Shown here: positions 1 through 10,800 of the stretch, one piece after another
Layout of the letters: every line of letters begins with the position of its first letter
How positions within the stretch are numbered: position 1 is the first letter of the stretch
From: Kalaharituber pfeilii
Lineage: Eukaryota > Ascomycota > Pezizomycetes > Pezizales > Pezizaceae
Length of the DNA: 64,000 nucleotides
Assembly (NCBI GenBank): GCA_015179045.1
Contig: WHUZ01000043.1
Location: 466,039 to 530,038, forward strand
Direction: 5' to 3'
Translations under genes and position numbers: made by a program
Notes under the pieces: generated by a model
The model's database searches: none
What the model was told of the DNA's origin: nothing
What the model saw: only the letters and a program-made list of their open reading frames with translations

Positions 1-3000
1 ATAGACCTTTGCTCAAAATCGGTTGAGGAGCAACCTATGAGCGTCGCGTTATGGAACATTTACGTGACTCAGTTGGAAGATCAATATCGGCAAGGGCTAC
101 GAAAAGCAATGCAGGACACGACCTCTCCAGAAGATGCAGAGATGGATGACGGGCTCTCAGAAATATTTACACAGGAAATACTATTTGGGGTGTACGAGCA
201 GGCAGTCGAGGCTACTAAATATCATATCTCGGAAGTGAGTTCTAGTCATGATTTTCAAGATCTTCGAGTTACACTGAATTTAGATCTTCGTTTTCTTGTA
301 CCAGGGAACTAACTCTTGGGTACATCTGCGCAGAGCCACGTGATATGGGACAGATATCTGTCTCTGCTGTCGGAGGACCTTGAAGCAGAATACAGGCAAG
401 TATTTTGACAGCTTCTAAATGTATCAACTGCTAACAACAGGGCCTTTCTAGTGAATCTAAAGTGGAAAAATACAGAAATGCCTTACTTACACGCCTCAAG
501 ACCCCTCATTCGAACATCGACTCGGTATTTTCTACTTACAGCTCGTTTGTCACGAAATATGAAAACGTGAACTATGAAAAAATTATGGTTTCTACGAACA
601 AGTTATATTCGCAATCCAAGGCCAAGTACGAGGAAAGGGAAATGCATGAATTGCAACTAAAACGGGCTATTGAAGCTGTTACTGAGATTGGCACGGAGGA
701 AAATGCGGCGTTGGAATGGCAGGCATGGAAGTCCTACTTGGATTGGGAGCTCGGGTTGCCAAAGAAGAAACAGGACCTGGAACTAGCTTGCGCCTTGTTT
801 GGGCGGTGTATCATGAGATACGATTACAGGGGGGAATCGATGTGGGACTGGTATTTGGACTATTTGGTAAGTTGATATCCCTTTAAAGGTGGCACATGGT
901 ACCTTGTTCTGTTATCGACAGGGATTGTTACTAACAGACATTTTTTGTTTTTTTTAACTTCCCATGCAACAGGCAGAAAAAGCAAATAGATCGCCCAGAA
1001 TATTACTAGTTTTGGGACGAGCGGTGCATGCCTTCCCAGCCCTGCCAAGTTTGTGGTCTAGGTACCTGATAACTATGGAGGCGCACTCCAAGAGTTTTGA
1101 GGAAATGGAACATGTGAAGAATAAGGCCATCGATACCGTGAGTAAGGTCGGTGAAGAGGCATTGCTGCAGGTTTGTTACACATGGGCAGGGATGTCCAAG
1201 AGGCGGATTCTTCAACAGCACGTGACTGCGAGTGAAGAAGAGAAGGCCATTTTGATGGAGGAGATCAAGGAATACATGAAAGGTGGGTCTTCATACAACA
1301 TTTTGCTGGAATTACGGTTTCAGCATTGTTCTTTGGGGATTGTTCTTTATACTGACATGATATTCAAGAATTTCGAGATTTGGATCCGGAAGCTCGGCTG
1401 GAACGGCTTTACATAGCACTTTGCATGCAGCTCAACACACCCGACTTCGACTCTGCTCGAAAAACATGGAAGGGAGTGATTGCCAACGGGCACCGAGCAA
1501 GGTTATCCAAGCTGTGGTTAAATTATTTCCAGTGGGAGTTTCAGTATGGAACGAGACAGGCTGCGGGAACTATCCTTCGGCATGCATGCTCGAAGGCGGC
1601 GACGATTGATGATCCCAATGCTATATTTGAGGCATATAATGCGTATGTGGCCGAGTGGGGGGATATTTCAGACGTGGAGGAGTTGAATTGGAAAATGAGA
1701 AGATGGAAAGAGAAGGTACCACAGACATTTCTGGTGCAGCAGAAAATCAAACAAGCAGCTGAAGCGGAACAGCAGGCTGCAGCAGTTGCACCCGTTGTGG
1801 AAGTGTCTGCAACAGCTGAAGATCAAACATCTGCACACAAGCGGCGAAGAAGCGTGATTGATCCTGAGTATGGAAGCCCGCCGCCCAAGAAGAATAAACC
1901 TTCAATCGAGAATTTAGCTTCAGCTGCAGCACAATCAACAGAGGAAGAAGCCCTTGCCCTCAAGAGAGATCGAGAGCACTCAACCGTCGTTGTGAGGAAT
2001 CTGCCACTGGAAATCAAGGAGTTGAGGTTAAGGCAATTTTTCCGTGACGTGAGTTTCCATTTTCCACCAAAACCTCTATGGCTAATCAAATACTGATATA
2101 TACGATGTGCATTTAGTGCGGCAAAATTAACAGCCTCAAAATTGTCCCAGATTCGAACAAGAATGCTGCAACGGCGACGATTGAGTTTGAGAACAGGGAC
2201 GATGTCCTTAGTGCGCAGACTAAGGATATGAAGTCAATCGATGGACATGAGATTGAAGTTCAGATTGGGAATGGACTGACGGTATATGTTACTAACTTCC
2301 CACCTTCGGCGGACGAGGAGTATATCCGAAATCTGTTTCAAGAGGTGAGGTTTCACACATTGTGTTTTAGGGAGGGGTAAGTGGCTAACCGTTTTGAGGG
2401 TCATTTTTAGTTTGGCGAGATCGTGGATATCCGGTTCCCCAGCCTGAAATACAACACCCACCGCCGCTTCTGCTACATCCAATTCCTTTCCCAGGAGCAA
2501 GCCCAAGCAGCTTTGAGTTTACATGGCAAAAAGCTAGGCCCCAAGGAAAAGCTGCTCGTCAAGATCTCAAACCCGTTACAAAGGCAAGAACGCTCTGGCG
2601 CCGTCTACGAAGGTCGGGAAATTTTCATCAGAAACATCGACTTCAAGGCCAGCGAAGCCGATGTCAAGGAACTTTTTGAGCGAGAAGTTGGGAATGTGGA
2701 AACCGTACGGCTGCCGAGTAAGGTTCCAGGGAGGCATCAGGGGTTCGGGTTTGTGGTATTTGCAGGAAAGGAGGCCGCGGAGAAAGCAGTAGAACTGAGT
2801 GGTGTTAAGTTGATGGAGAGGGCCTTGAACGTGACATTGTCATCGAGCTCAGGGAAGAAGCTCGGATCGGGCACGGGGCAAGTAAGAGCGGTGACTCCTG
2901 TAAACGGTGGTGCCGCAACTGAGTCGCGGGAGGGAAGGGGGAGCGGAGACGGGGCATCACCGGTACCAGGTGAAAGCAAGCCACCTCCACCACCGCCATT

Positions 3001-3595
3001 GGAGGTCATTAAACGGAAAACGGTGGCGGTTATGAACTTGCCGGATACGGTGAACGATACAAGGTTGAGAGAGTTGTTTGAGAAGTATGGGCCGCTGAGG
3101 AAGGTGCAGTTGCGTCCGAATCATCAGGGGGCAATCGTGGAGTTCATGGAAGTCAAGGATGCAGGGAAGGCAGGACTTGCATTGGAGGGGTACAAGTTCC
3201 CAGAGGCGCAAGAGGGAATTAGGATTGGCAGGTTGGAGGACTTGATGAGGCAGCCAAGTGTGGATAAGATGAAGGCAGAGGAGGAGAGGAGGGCGAGACA
3301 GAAGAGAGAGAAAAAAGGGAAGCAGAAGGAAGAGAAGGAGAAAGCGATGGAGGGCGTGAAGACTACGTTTGCAGCGCCAATGCAGGCGTTGAGAAATGCG
3401 GTAGCGATGAGGGGACGGGGAAAGAGAGGGGGGTTAGGGTTTGTGGGGGGGATGGTGAGAAGGAGCGGAGCGGGTGGTACAGGGGAAAAAGAGAAGGCGG
3501 AGGGAGAGAAAGACGGCGTGAAGGGGGAGAAGAAGGAGGAAGCGCCGGCGAAGGGGAAGTCAAATGCGGATTTCAAGGCGCTGTTCTTGAAGTGA
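1..3595 (+). CDS. PRP24: U4/U6 snRNA-associated splicing factor PRP24/SART3-like, 5' partial
   Basis: Nuclear RNA-binding protein that anneals U4 and U6 snRNAs during spliceosome recycling (family knowledge). The frame is open at the window edge, so the N-terminus is missing. Exons: <1-234, 334-395, 452-866, 973-1282, 1369-2048, 2117-2344, 2411-3595, giving 1037 visible residues in continuous frame. The first half is rich in W/Y HAT-type helices (WNIYVTQLE, VIWDRYLSLL, WQAWKSYLDWELG). Four RRMs follow at about 545-620, 625-700, 713-790 and 846-915, with RNP motifs such as GFGFVVF and EIFIRNI. The C-terminus is basic and ends SNADFKALFLK, matching the conserved LSm-contacting tail of Prp24/SART3. 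Intron 2 is best explained with a GC donor (396) and an AG acceptor at 451. HAT repeats plus four RRMs plus the tail make the call strong; exact exon ends are my inference. Confidence 0.9.
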
Positions 3596-4824
3596 GTGTC
3601 TGGTGAAGTGAGGAGGGTGTGAGTGGGGCGGTTGATTGAACCTGCCTCTTTCCTTCTTTTCTGCATTAATTTTCTTTTACTTCTTTTGCGGACCTTTCTT
3701 TTTTCTGTTTGTTACTGTGGTTTATATCACATTACGTGCCTACTTAGGGACTGGACAGACTATTTCATTACAATCTTGTTGCTTCACTTTTCTCCTCTTT
3801 TTATTTTCTCATTATTGTTTTTACTGTCGTTGACAATAGTATACATCATCCATATTTCCGTGAGAAGGCAAGGGGCACATGTCAGAACAAACACACATAC
3901 ACATATAAATTTTCTCTCTTTTTTGTTCTCTCTCTCTTTTTTTCCTGTTTTCCTTTTTTTTTTTTTTTTTTTTCCTTCTCCCTTTTCCCCTGTTCTCCCT
4001 TCATTTAGAAAGATTTGTTTCCTTTGCTCGCCGTGCACTCAGGATCGGCGGAATGGGGACTGGTCCGGGCCCTTTATTTCTTCTTTTTCCTTTTCTTTTC
4101 TTTTCTTTTTCTTTTCTTCTTTTCGTTTCTGTTTTTAGTTTTTTTTATAATTTTTCTCGTTGGGACCGAAAGTGAGTTGTAGTGTTAGTATACGTAGTAG
4201 TAGGAGAGGTATATGTGTGTGTGTGTGGGGGGGGGGGGGGGGGGAGGGATTTAGAACGGAGTTTGAATTCATTTTTGTTTCCAACTTTTTATTTGTGTTT
4301 TGTGCGCCGGGGGAAGACGGCGCGGAGGGGATGGGGGAAGGGGGGCGAGGGCGAGGAGCGGAATATAGAAGGTATATATATAGATATACATATCACGGCG
4401 TTACCTACTTTATGAGCTTGTGAAAGTAATCGGTGTATAACAATAGTGCAATTGGAAGCATACTCTGATGAAATTTTGTGTTTGTTGATTGTGATTTGCG
4501 CTGTGTTGCGTAGAGTAGTTGAGACCTCCATCTCTACAAAAGGCATCTGCCCAGTGAGAAGCAAAGCAACACCCACAACTGGGACGATCGCCACACAAAC
4601 CTCTGCCACTAATGTATTTTAGAATCAATGCCAACCTCAAACGCATACTTCGCAGCTCCAGATTCAGCGAGATTAAACGCCCCAGAGCCTAGCCGACCGA
4701 TCATATCGTTCTGCAGCTTGTGTGTCATCATATGTGTTGTTAAGATACCAAAAGTCTGCTTTGAGGCTCCATATACTCGTAATCTTATACACGCGGAGAC
4801 TACTTATAATAAAACCTGCAGAAA
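3596..4824. other. Intergenic: pyrimidine-rich 3' region and microsatellite
   Basis: No supportable gene. About 3640-4150 is extremely T/C-rich on the + strand, with long T runs, and probably includes the 3' UTR of the splicing-factor gene. At 4213-4244 a (TG)n tract runs into an uninterrupted run of about 18 G. The rest, 4245-4824, is probably the 5' region of the next gene. Open frames here are low-complexity. Confidence 0.7.
4213..4244. repeat. (TG)n microsatellite followed by G18 run
   Basis: A TG dinucleotide tract of about seven units is followed directly by about 18 consecutive G residues. It is simple sequence, a slippage-prone site whose exact length is likely to be uncertain in the assembly. 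Confidence 0.9.
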
Positions 4825-6519
4825 ATGTCCACCCCTTCCCCATTTCGCTTCATTACCCCCCGCTCCAGACGCCCGGACAATACACTCGGGCACTCGACGC
4901 CGAGAGCTACGCAGCTCGCGAGACGGTTCCTGGTCGGCGGAACGCCGGCGGGTGGGGGAAGGAAGGCACGTGTGCATGAAGAGATTGAGATTGAGGATGA
5001 GACTGGAAGTGAGAATGAGAATAATGGAGAGGAGGGAATGGGAAAGAGTGTGTGGAAGGGGATCGATGGGGATGTATTGGAGGAGGAGGAAAGTCAGAAC
5101 GTTGAGGGGGGGGAAGTGGAGAAGGGAGCTAGAATGGAGGTACGGAAAGCAAAGGTTTGGGGTGGAGAGGTGTTGGATGAGGATGAGGATGGGGGAAGTG
5201 AAGGGAGCGGAGACGATGATGACGATGGAGGGAGCATAGGGGTGGGGCCGTCGAGGAGAAGGAAGAAGAGGAGAAAGGTGGGAGAGGGTGATGGTGGCGG
5301 CGGTGAGGTTGGGGGAGGAACTGCTGGGGTTTGGGAGGGAGACGCAGGTGGAGGAAGGGGGGTGATGAATGAGTTGGCGGGGGTGGATGGAATCGAGGAT
5401 ATGAATGAACGAGAGCAAGGCCGGAGCCCGGACGGAAACGAGGGAGAGGTGGAACGGGAGCTGGAGGAAGGAGAACAAAGTGGGATTGATGAAGAGGTGG
5501 TGGCGAGTTTGGCGAGGGACAGTGTGGAGATGCAGGATGAGGGAGGGGGCGCTGATAATGGAGATGTAGGTGATGGAGCTCTCCACCCGCCCAACTCCAA
5601 CCCCTTCGCAATTCCCGCCAGGCCTGCCGCGTCTTCCCGTTTCAACTCCCAACCTCTTCCTTCCTCCTCTGCTGCTCAACTATCAGCTCGCAAGCCGCCA
5701 CGCTTCAAGCTTTCCTCCGACGTCGGCCCCAGCTCCACTCTCCAATCCCATCCCGTACCCCTCGCCCCACACTCTTCCACCACCATAATCCCCCCTTCCA
5801 CATCCTCCACAATTTCAAAACCAACCAAACCCGCCTCATCGTACTTCCGTACTCTCCTCCACCATGGATCTACCTCAAATCCCGCCACTTCACCATGCCC
5901 ATCCAACCCCATCGCCACCACCACCCTCACACTCCCAACAGACTGGTCGCCCTCTACCACACGCACGCGCCGCGCGGGGAGAAAGGCAAAGAGCGCACAG
6001 CATGAGAAGTACGTTTCGGGGGGCCTTGCGCGGCAAGTGCAAACGTGGACCCTCGAGACTTTGATTGAGGGCCGAGATCGCGGCGGGCGGTTGCGGGGAG
6101 GGATCTTCGATGGTCCTGATACGGGGGCGGGAGACGGACCAAGGGCGGCGGTGGGAGGGTGGAGACGGCTCGAGATCCTCGCGTTTCCTTCCTGTAGCGG
6201 TGAGGGGGGGGGGAAAGAGCCAGGGTGGGATCTTAATGGCCTTACGCTCCTTGGGGAAGAAACCTACGGGGCGACGACGGAGGTGAGGAGGTATCTGCTT
6301 GTGAGGGCTGGGGGGGTGGCAGGAAGGGGGTTGGGGGATGGCGGTGCTGCAGGTGCGAAGTTGGGGAGGGGTGTGCGAGTGAGGTATAGGTGGCCCTGGT
6401 GGGATGCTGACCTGGGGATGGAAAGGGCGATGGAGGGGGAAGGGGATAAGGGAGAACAGAGGGTATATAGGGTGTTAGTTGCGTGGGAGGAAGAGAGGGG
6501 TCAGGACGGTTCAGGGTAA
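4825..6519 (+). CDS. Hypothetical protein, acidic/low-complexity, probably nuclear
   Basis: Single open frame of 564 aa from an ATG at 4825; I do not recognise the family. Residues 1-45 are basic with TPR/SPR motifs (FITPRSRRP, STPRATQLARRF) resembling CDK-type phosphosites. Residues about 50-260 are strongly acidic and Gly-rich, with a basic RRRKKRRK patch that could be a nuclear localisation signal. Residues about 260-390 are Ser/Pro/Thr-rich. The C-terminal ~170 residues (from KYVSGGLARQVQTW) look more folded, with spaced W/L/Y residues, and are the best target for a remote-homology search. Base composition flips sharply inside the gene: purine-rich to about 5580, pyrimidine-rich to about 5950, then G-rich. 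Absence of introns and a long ORF support coding, but low complexity inflates ORF length. A chromatin or DNA-repair role would be speculation. Confidence 0.6.
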   Translation: MSTPSPFRFITPRSRRPDNTLGHSTPRATQLARRFLVGGTPAGGGRKARVHEEIEIEDETGSENENNGEEGMGKSVWKGIDGDVLEEEESQNVEGGEVEKGARMEVRKAKVWGGEVLDEDEDGGSEGSGDDDDDGGSIGVGPSRRRKKRRKVGEGDGGGGEVGGGTAGVWEGDAGGGRGVMNELAGVDGIEDMNEREQGRSPDGNEGEVERELEEGEQSGIDEEVVASLARDSVEMQDEGGGADNGDVGDGALHPPNSNPFAIPARPAASSRFNSQPLPSSSAAQLSARKPPRFKLSSDVGPSSTLQSHPVPLAPHSSTTIIPPSTSSTISKPTKPASSYFRTLLHHGSTSNPATSPCPSNPIATTTLTLPTDWSPSTTRTRRAGRKAKSAQHEKYVSGGLARQVQTWTLETLIEGRDRGGRLRGGIFDGPDTGAGDGPRAAVGGWRRLEILAFPSCSGEGGGKEPGWDLNGLTLLGEETYGATTEVRRYLLVRAGGVAGRGLGDGGAAGAKLGRGVRVRYRWPWWDADLGMERAMEGEGDKGEQRVYRVLVAWEEERGQDGSG

Positions 6520-7844
6520 TGGCGGATGTATGAAAAGTAATTTTGGCAACCATTACTGTTCAGGAGCTCATGAAAGTTTGCTTTCCTGGCTAGATTGCTT
6601 TGGATTGTTACGAAACATGAATATGAGGGCTTTGTATTAGGAATCGTTTACTTTACTTGAAAGCTATGCATCGGATATATCTCTATACTCATCTAATCGG
6701 TACCTGTTTTTGCAAAACATGCATAAATGTGCATACAGTCACTGGTCAAAAGTCTTGGTGACGCCACTTTTCTTGGCACCTCAAAATGCTTGCTTGCACA
6801 ACTTCAAATGCTCATATCTCCACGATCCATAGCTCAATTTCAGAAGTTGTACCAGCAATTGATAGCACCGTGTCTATAGTCTTGCATATCACATGCAGCA
6901 ATCATGAGAATAGTAGTAGTCAATTATATGGACCAATAAATCAGGAGCAAATTCTACCATTTTTTACCTAAATTCTCTCTGCATAATAGTGTAGTTCCAT
7001 ACAAGGAGAATATTTTTGGGGCTAGTAAATTTTGCTATGAAAATACACATTCAGTCCATCTTATTTCATATTTTTGATATCTTTTATGTTGTGTTGCGGG
7101 TTCTGTGTGGAGCTATTTATTTCCAGACACCGATATTTGACCCTAAAATGACAATTTTGTATGGGAATTTGGCAATCTTGGCGTTCTTTGAAGTTTGCGA
7201 TTTTATCTCGGCAGCCACATGGCCCCAACATCTGTTCTACAACCGGAACCATGAAGTTTCAGGTAGTACCTATCATACAAAAAATCCTGTTTGTCTATCT
7301 AGCTGTGGTGCTAAAGATACATCACATTTCAAAAAGTCACAGTTTTTGTATGGAATACCTAGTCATCAATAACCTTTTGTAGATATTACACTGCAATCAG
7401 TGTGCTATAAGTATATCCTGTGCTATAGCATAAACCATACTGCTTACACTATCACCAGTTCAAGTTGTAGGTTAATTGGGTCATTTCTCGTGGAGATATC
7501 TCAATTTTTGTTCTTATGGACATTGTCGCCGCTTGGTGCTCAGATCGCTTTCACCAAGACTTTTGACCAGTGACTGTGAATAATCGGAGAAGAAAATAAA
7601 AAATACAAGACATTCAAGGAAAACAAAAAGACCAATATACTGAAAGACAAGACAAGAGACGTAAGAGCTAAAAGCACACAGATAAAGTGACAAAAGCCCG
7701 GATTTACCCATGATATTACCCAGACTCGTTAACACATACAATAGACGCATACACACAGATAAAAAAGAAAATGTAGAGGCTTAGATACAGTAATCGAAAA
7801 CTAACTACACCCATCCCTCGTAAAAACGAAATTAAACCAGAACT
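6520..7844. other. Convergent intergenic region
   Basis: Region between the 3' ends of the hypothetical protein (+) and MRC1 (-). Apart from the Tc1-like element, the short stretches 6520-6735 and 7577-7844 show no gene. They are likely 3' UTR and terminator sequence. Confidence 0.7.
6736..7576. mobile_element. Non-autonomous Tc1/mariner-like DNA transposon
   Basis: The 841-bp segment is bounded by perfect 26-bp terminal inverted repeats at 6736-6761 and 7551-7576, starting CAGTCACTGGTCAAAAGTCT. The CAGT start and the CAAAAGTCTTGG core resemble Tc1-family ends. The left flank is TA, as expected for Tc1/mariner; the right flank is TG, so one copy of a TA duplication may have mutated. The interior is AT-rich with only short ORFs (longest about 118 aa, no DDE/D transposase motif that I can see). 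It is therefore an internally deleted or MITE-like derivative that would need a transposase in trans. It lies between the 3' ends of two convergent genes. Confidence 0.85.
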
Positions 7845-10800
7845 TCACGAAAAACTCCCTCTTGCCAACATGCCCACAACCCCCTCGGTCCCCGCACCCC
7901 CCCTTCCCTTTCCCGCAATCTTCACCACCTCCGCCCTCCTCCGCGCCTCCTTCAGCAGCCTCACCCTCCTCCTCTCCTCCTCCTTCGACACTCCAACCTG
8001 CTTCCCTCGTCCCTCTGCCGCCCGTGCCGCAGCGGCGTTATAATTGATCGCCGAGGACGCCTTATTAGTGGACTTTTTCTTCATTGGACCGGAGTCGTCT
8101 CCTGTGTTGGCGGTGGTAGTTGCGGTTGTGGACGGCGACTCTGATGTGGCAGCAGATAGCTGCGAGTTTGTTGTTGCGCGGCGCAGCAGAGTGGGCACGC
8201 GGAAGCCGCCCGCAAGGGGGTCGCTGTCGCGGTCTGGGGCGTGAAAGGCCATTTTGGCGGTGGCGGAGGTAACCGTGGAGGAGGTGCGGGTACGCTTGAG
8301 TGAGATGCGGTCGATGACGGCGGATTTTGTGGCGCGGGTCCGGCGGGAGAACTGTAAGGAGGAGGCGTTTGTGGTAGTACCGGCTTCGTCGTCTCCGGCA
8401 CCGTGGCTGTCGGAATCGGAATCGGTAAGTTCCAGGGCGAGTTTCTCTTGCGTTTCCTCGTCGACGAGGAAAGAGAGCTGTTCGCGGATGTCTGATAGTG
8501 CGGGGTTTTTAGTTCGCTTGGAATTGGTGGCGATGCGTGAGCGCGGCATCTTCGGGCCCGCCGCGAAGGCGTCCGAGTCCGATTGTGACGCTACCGGAAG
8601 CGCAACATCTACATCCGCATCTGCAGCTGTGGTACCCTCATCTCGACATCCTGTCTCAGCATCCGCTCGTTCCTTCTCATTCACCGGCGTCGCGGGCGAC
8701 TCTAACATATCCACGTCTTCGTCCATTGCATCCAGAAAACTGACCCCTTCCTCTCTCTCATTATCCTGTAGACACTCTAGGAACGCGTTCCTTTTGGGGT
8801 TCGCGGCAATCTGGCTGATGTTCGTGTCCTGGAGAAGTAGTTTGCGGAGGCGAGCCTCGTTGCGCCTTTTTATGGCCCGCCGACGCTCCATTTCGTCTTC
8901 GGAGTCGGAGAGGTCGAAGTCAGTGGCGCCGGCACCGCGTTTGCGGCGGAGGGCTCCGGATTGCAGGTCTTTGAAGAGCCTGGTGACTGTGCTGTGGTCG
9001 GATTGACGTTCTTTCTCTCTGTTGAGGTAAGAGATGGGATGGTGAGCCTCGAGCGTTGATTTAATAGTGTACATATAGGGATAGGGGAGATCAAAGGGTG
9101 TACATACGCATACCAAGCCTTGATCGCATTCTCGTCCACATCCTTTACCGAGTCATCGATCATCTCCCGTAACTCCTCCTGTGCTTTCTCATCATTGTCG
9201 TCTTCATCATCACTGACACCACCGATACCAGCCCACTCGTCATCAGACTCCTGAGCCTGCTCTTCGACCATGTCTTTGGCTTCCGATTTCTTCTTGTCAA
9301 AGGCCTCCTTTTCCTGCCGCTTTTTTTCGGCAAGAGCAGCCTTTTTCATCATGATGAAGGCGTCCATGGGACCTGAGTCGTCATCGTTGTCTACATCGGC
9401 GCTCTCGTCTGCTTCCGAATCATCCTGATTGCCGGACTTGCGTACAAGGCGGCGAGTTTTTTTCGCAGCAAGCGGAGGAGACAAAGGCAGCGTAGCCTGT
9501 GTTGCCTGTGTAAGAGGACCTGTGGAGTCTGGTGGATCGAATCTCGCGTACTTCTGTATCGGAGACGAGCTGAAGCCTGCGTCGGGAGTGGGATTCGGAA
9601 GGTCGGATTGTGTCATTGGATACGTCCCGTCTTCCTCCGTCAATAATTGGGACTGTGAGTAGTTTAGGTCTACTTTTGGGAAGCTCTCGCTTTGGCTCTT
9701 CTCTTCTTCACCCTTCGTAGTCTCTTTACTAGAGATCTCATCGTCGGCCTCGGAATCAGAGGGTACTGGGCTCGGGTCGTATTGTAGATCCACATCCATG
9801 GTCGACTTCTCCTGAGGCGAGAGCTCACCATCCTGCTCGCCGAAAGCGAGTGGGTCTTGCGTGTTTGGGAGTCCGTTTATTGACGCATCGCGGGGGTTAT
9901 CGATCTTCGATACTCCGGACTGCGTAGGCTTGAACGAGAATGGCTGGTCGCCATCGCCGTCGTCGCCTTCATCGCCTATGGTACATTGGAACATCTGTGT
10001 GAGGCCCATGGGGGCAGCGTCGATGTCTAAGCCGGGGAACGCAGCGAAGGGATTTTTACTCGTGGATTCAGGCGGGGGTTTGTCGATGTCCATCTTGTCC
10101 TCATCTTCGTCGTCATCCTCGTCAAAGACGCGATTTTTCCGGCGTGGTTTGCGTGTGTGGCCTCCTAGAGCCATTTCTTCTTCTTCATCCTCAGCTTCAT
10201 CCTCCTCGGCTAGGTTATCAATGAACGGATTTTGAGCATCCGCTTCCTTTTCTATGTCCTCTTCATCCTCCTCCTCCTCCTCCTCCTCCTCCTCCTCCTC
10301 CTCTTCCTCGTCCGAGAAGTCAGAAACTTGGGAACCCTCCTCCGCACTTCCACTTCCTGCTTCTTCCTCCTGTTCATCAACACCCTGCTCCTCATCCGAC
10401 CCAGATAGCTCATAATGAGACCCTTGCTTCTCCTCTAACCAATCCCCGTCCTCTTCACTCGGTATATCATCTTCCTCCGCTAACTCATCAACCTCATCCG
10501 GCACTAACTCCCCTTTTCTAATTTTTTCTAACCTTTCCTGTTTCTGCTCCCGCTTCTTAATCCTCTCCGCCTCCAACCTTGCCTTCTCAAGCTGCTCCTC
10601 AACAGTAGCTATATCCTTCGCCTTCTCCTCCGCGGACCTAACATCAATACCCTTTGCCTTGAGCTCATTGATCCGCTCCTCTCTCTCCTGTAGCGCCTGT
10701 TGCCGTGACTTTCGTAAAAGCTCAAAAGCGAGTTGCTTAGAGTTCAATTTTGCATTAGGTCTCGCTTTGCTAGGTGACTTCGTGTTCATCGGACCCGTAT

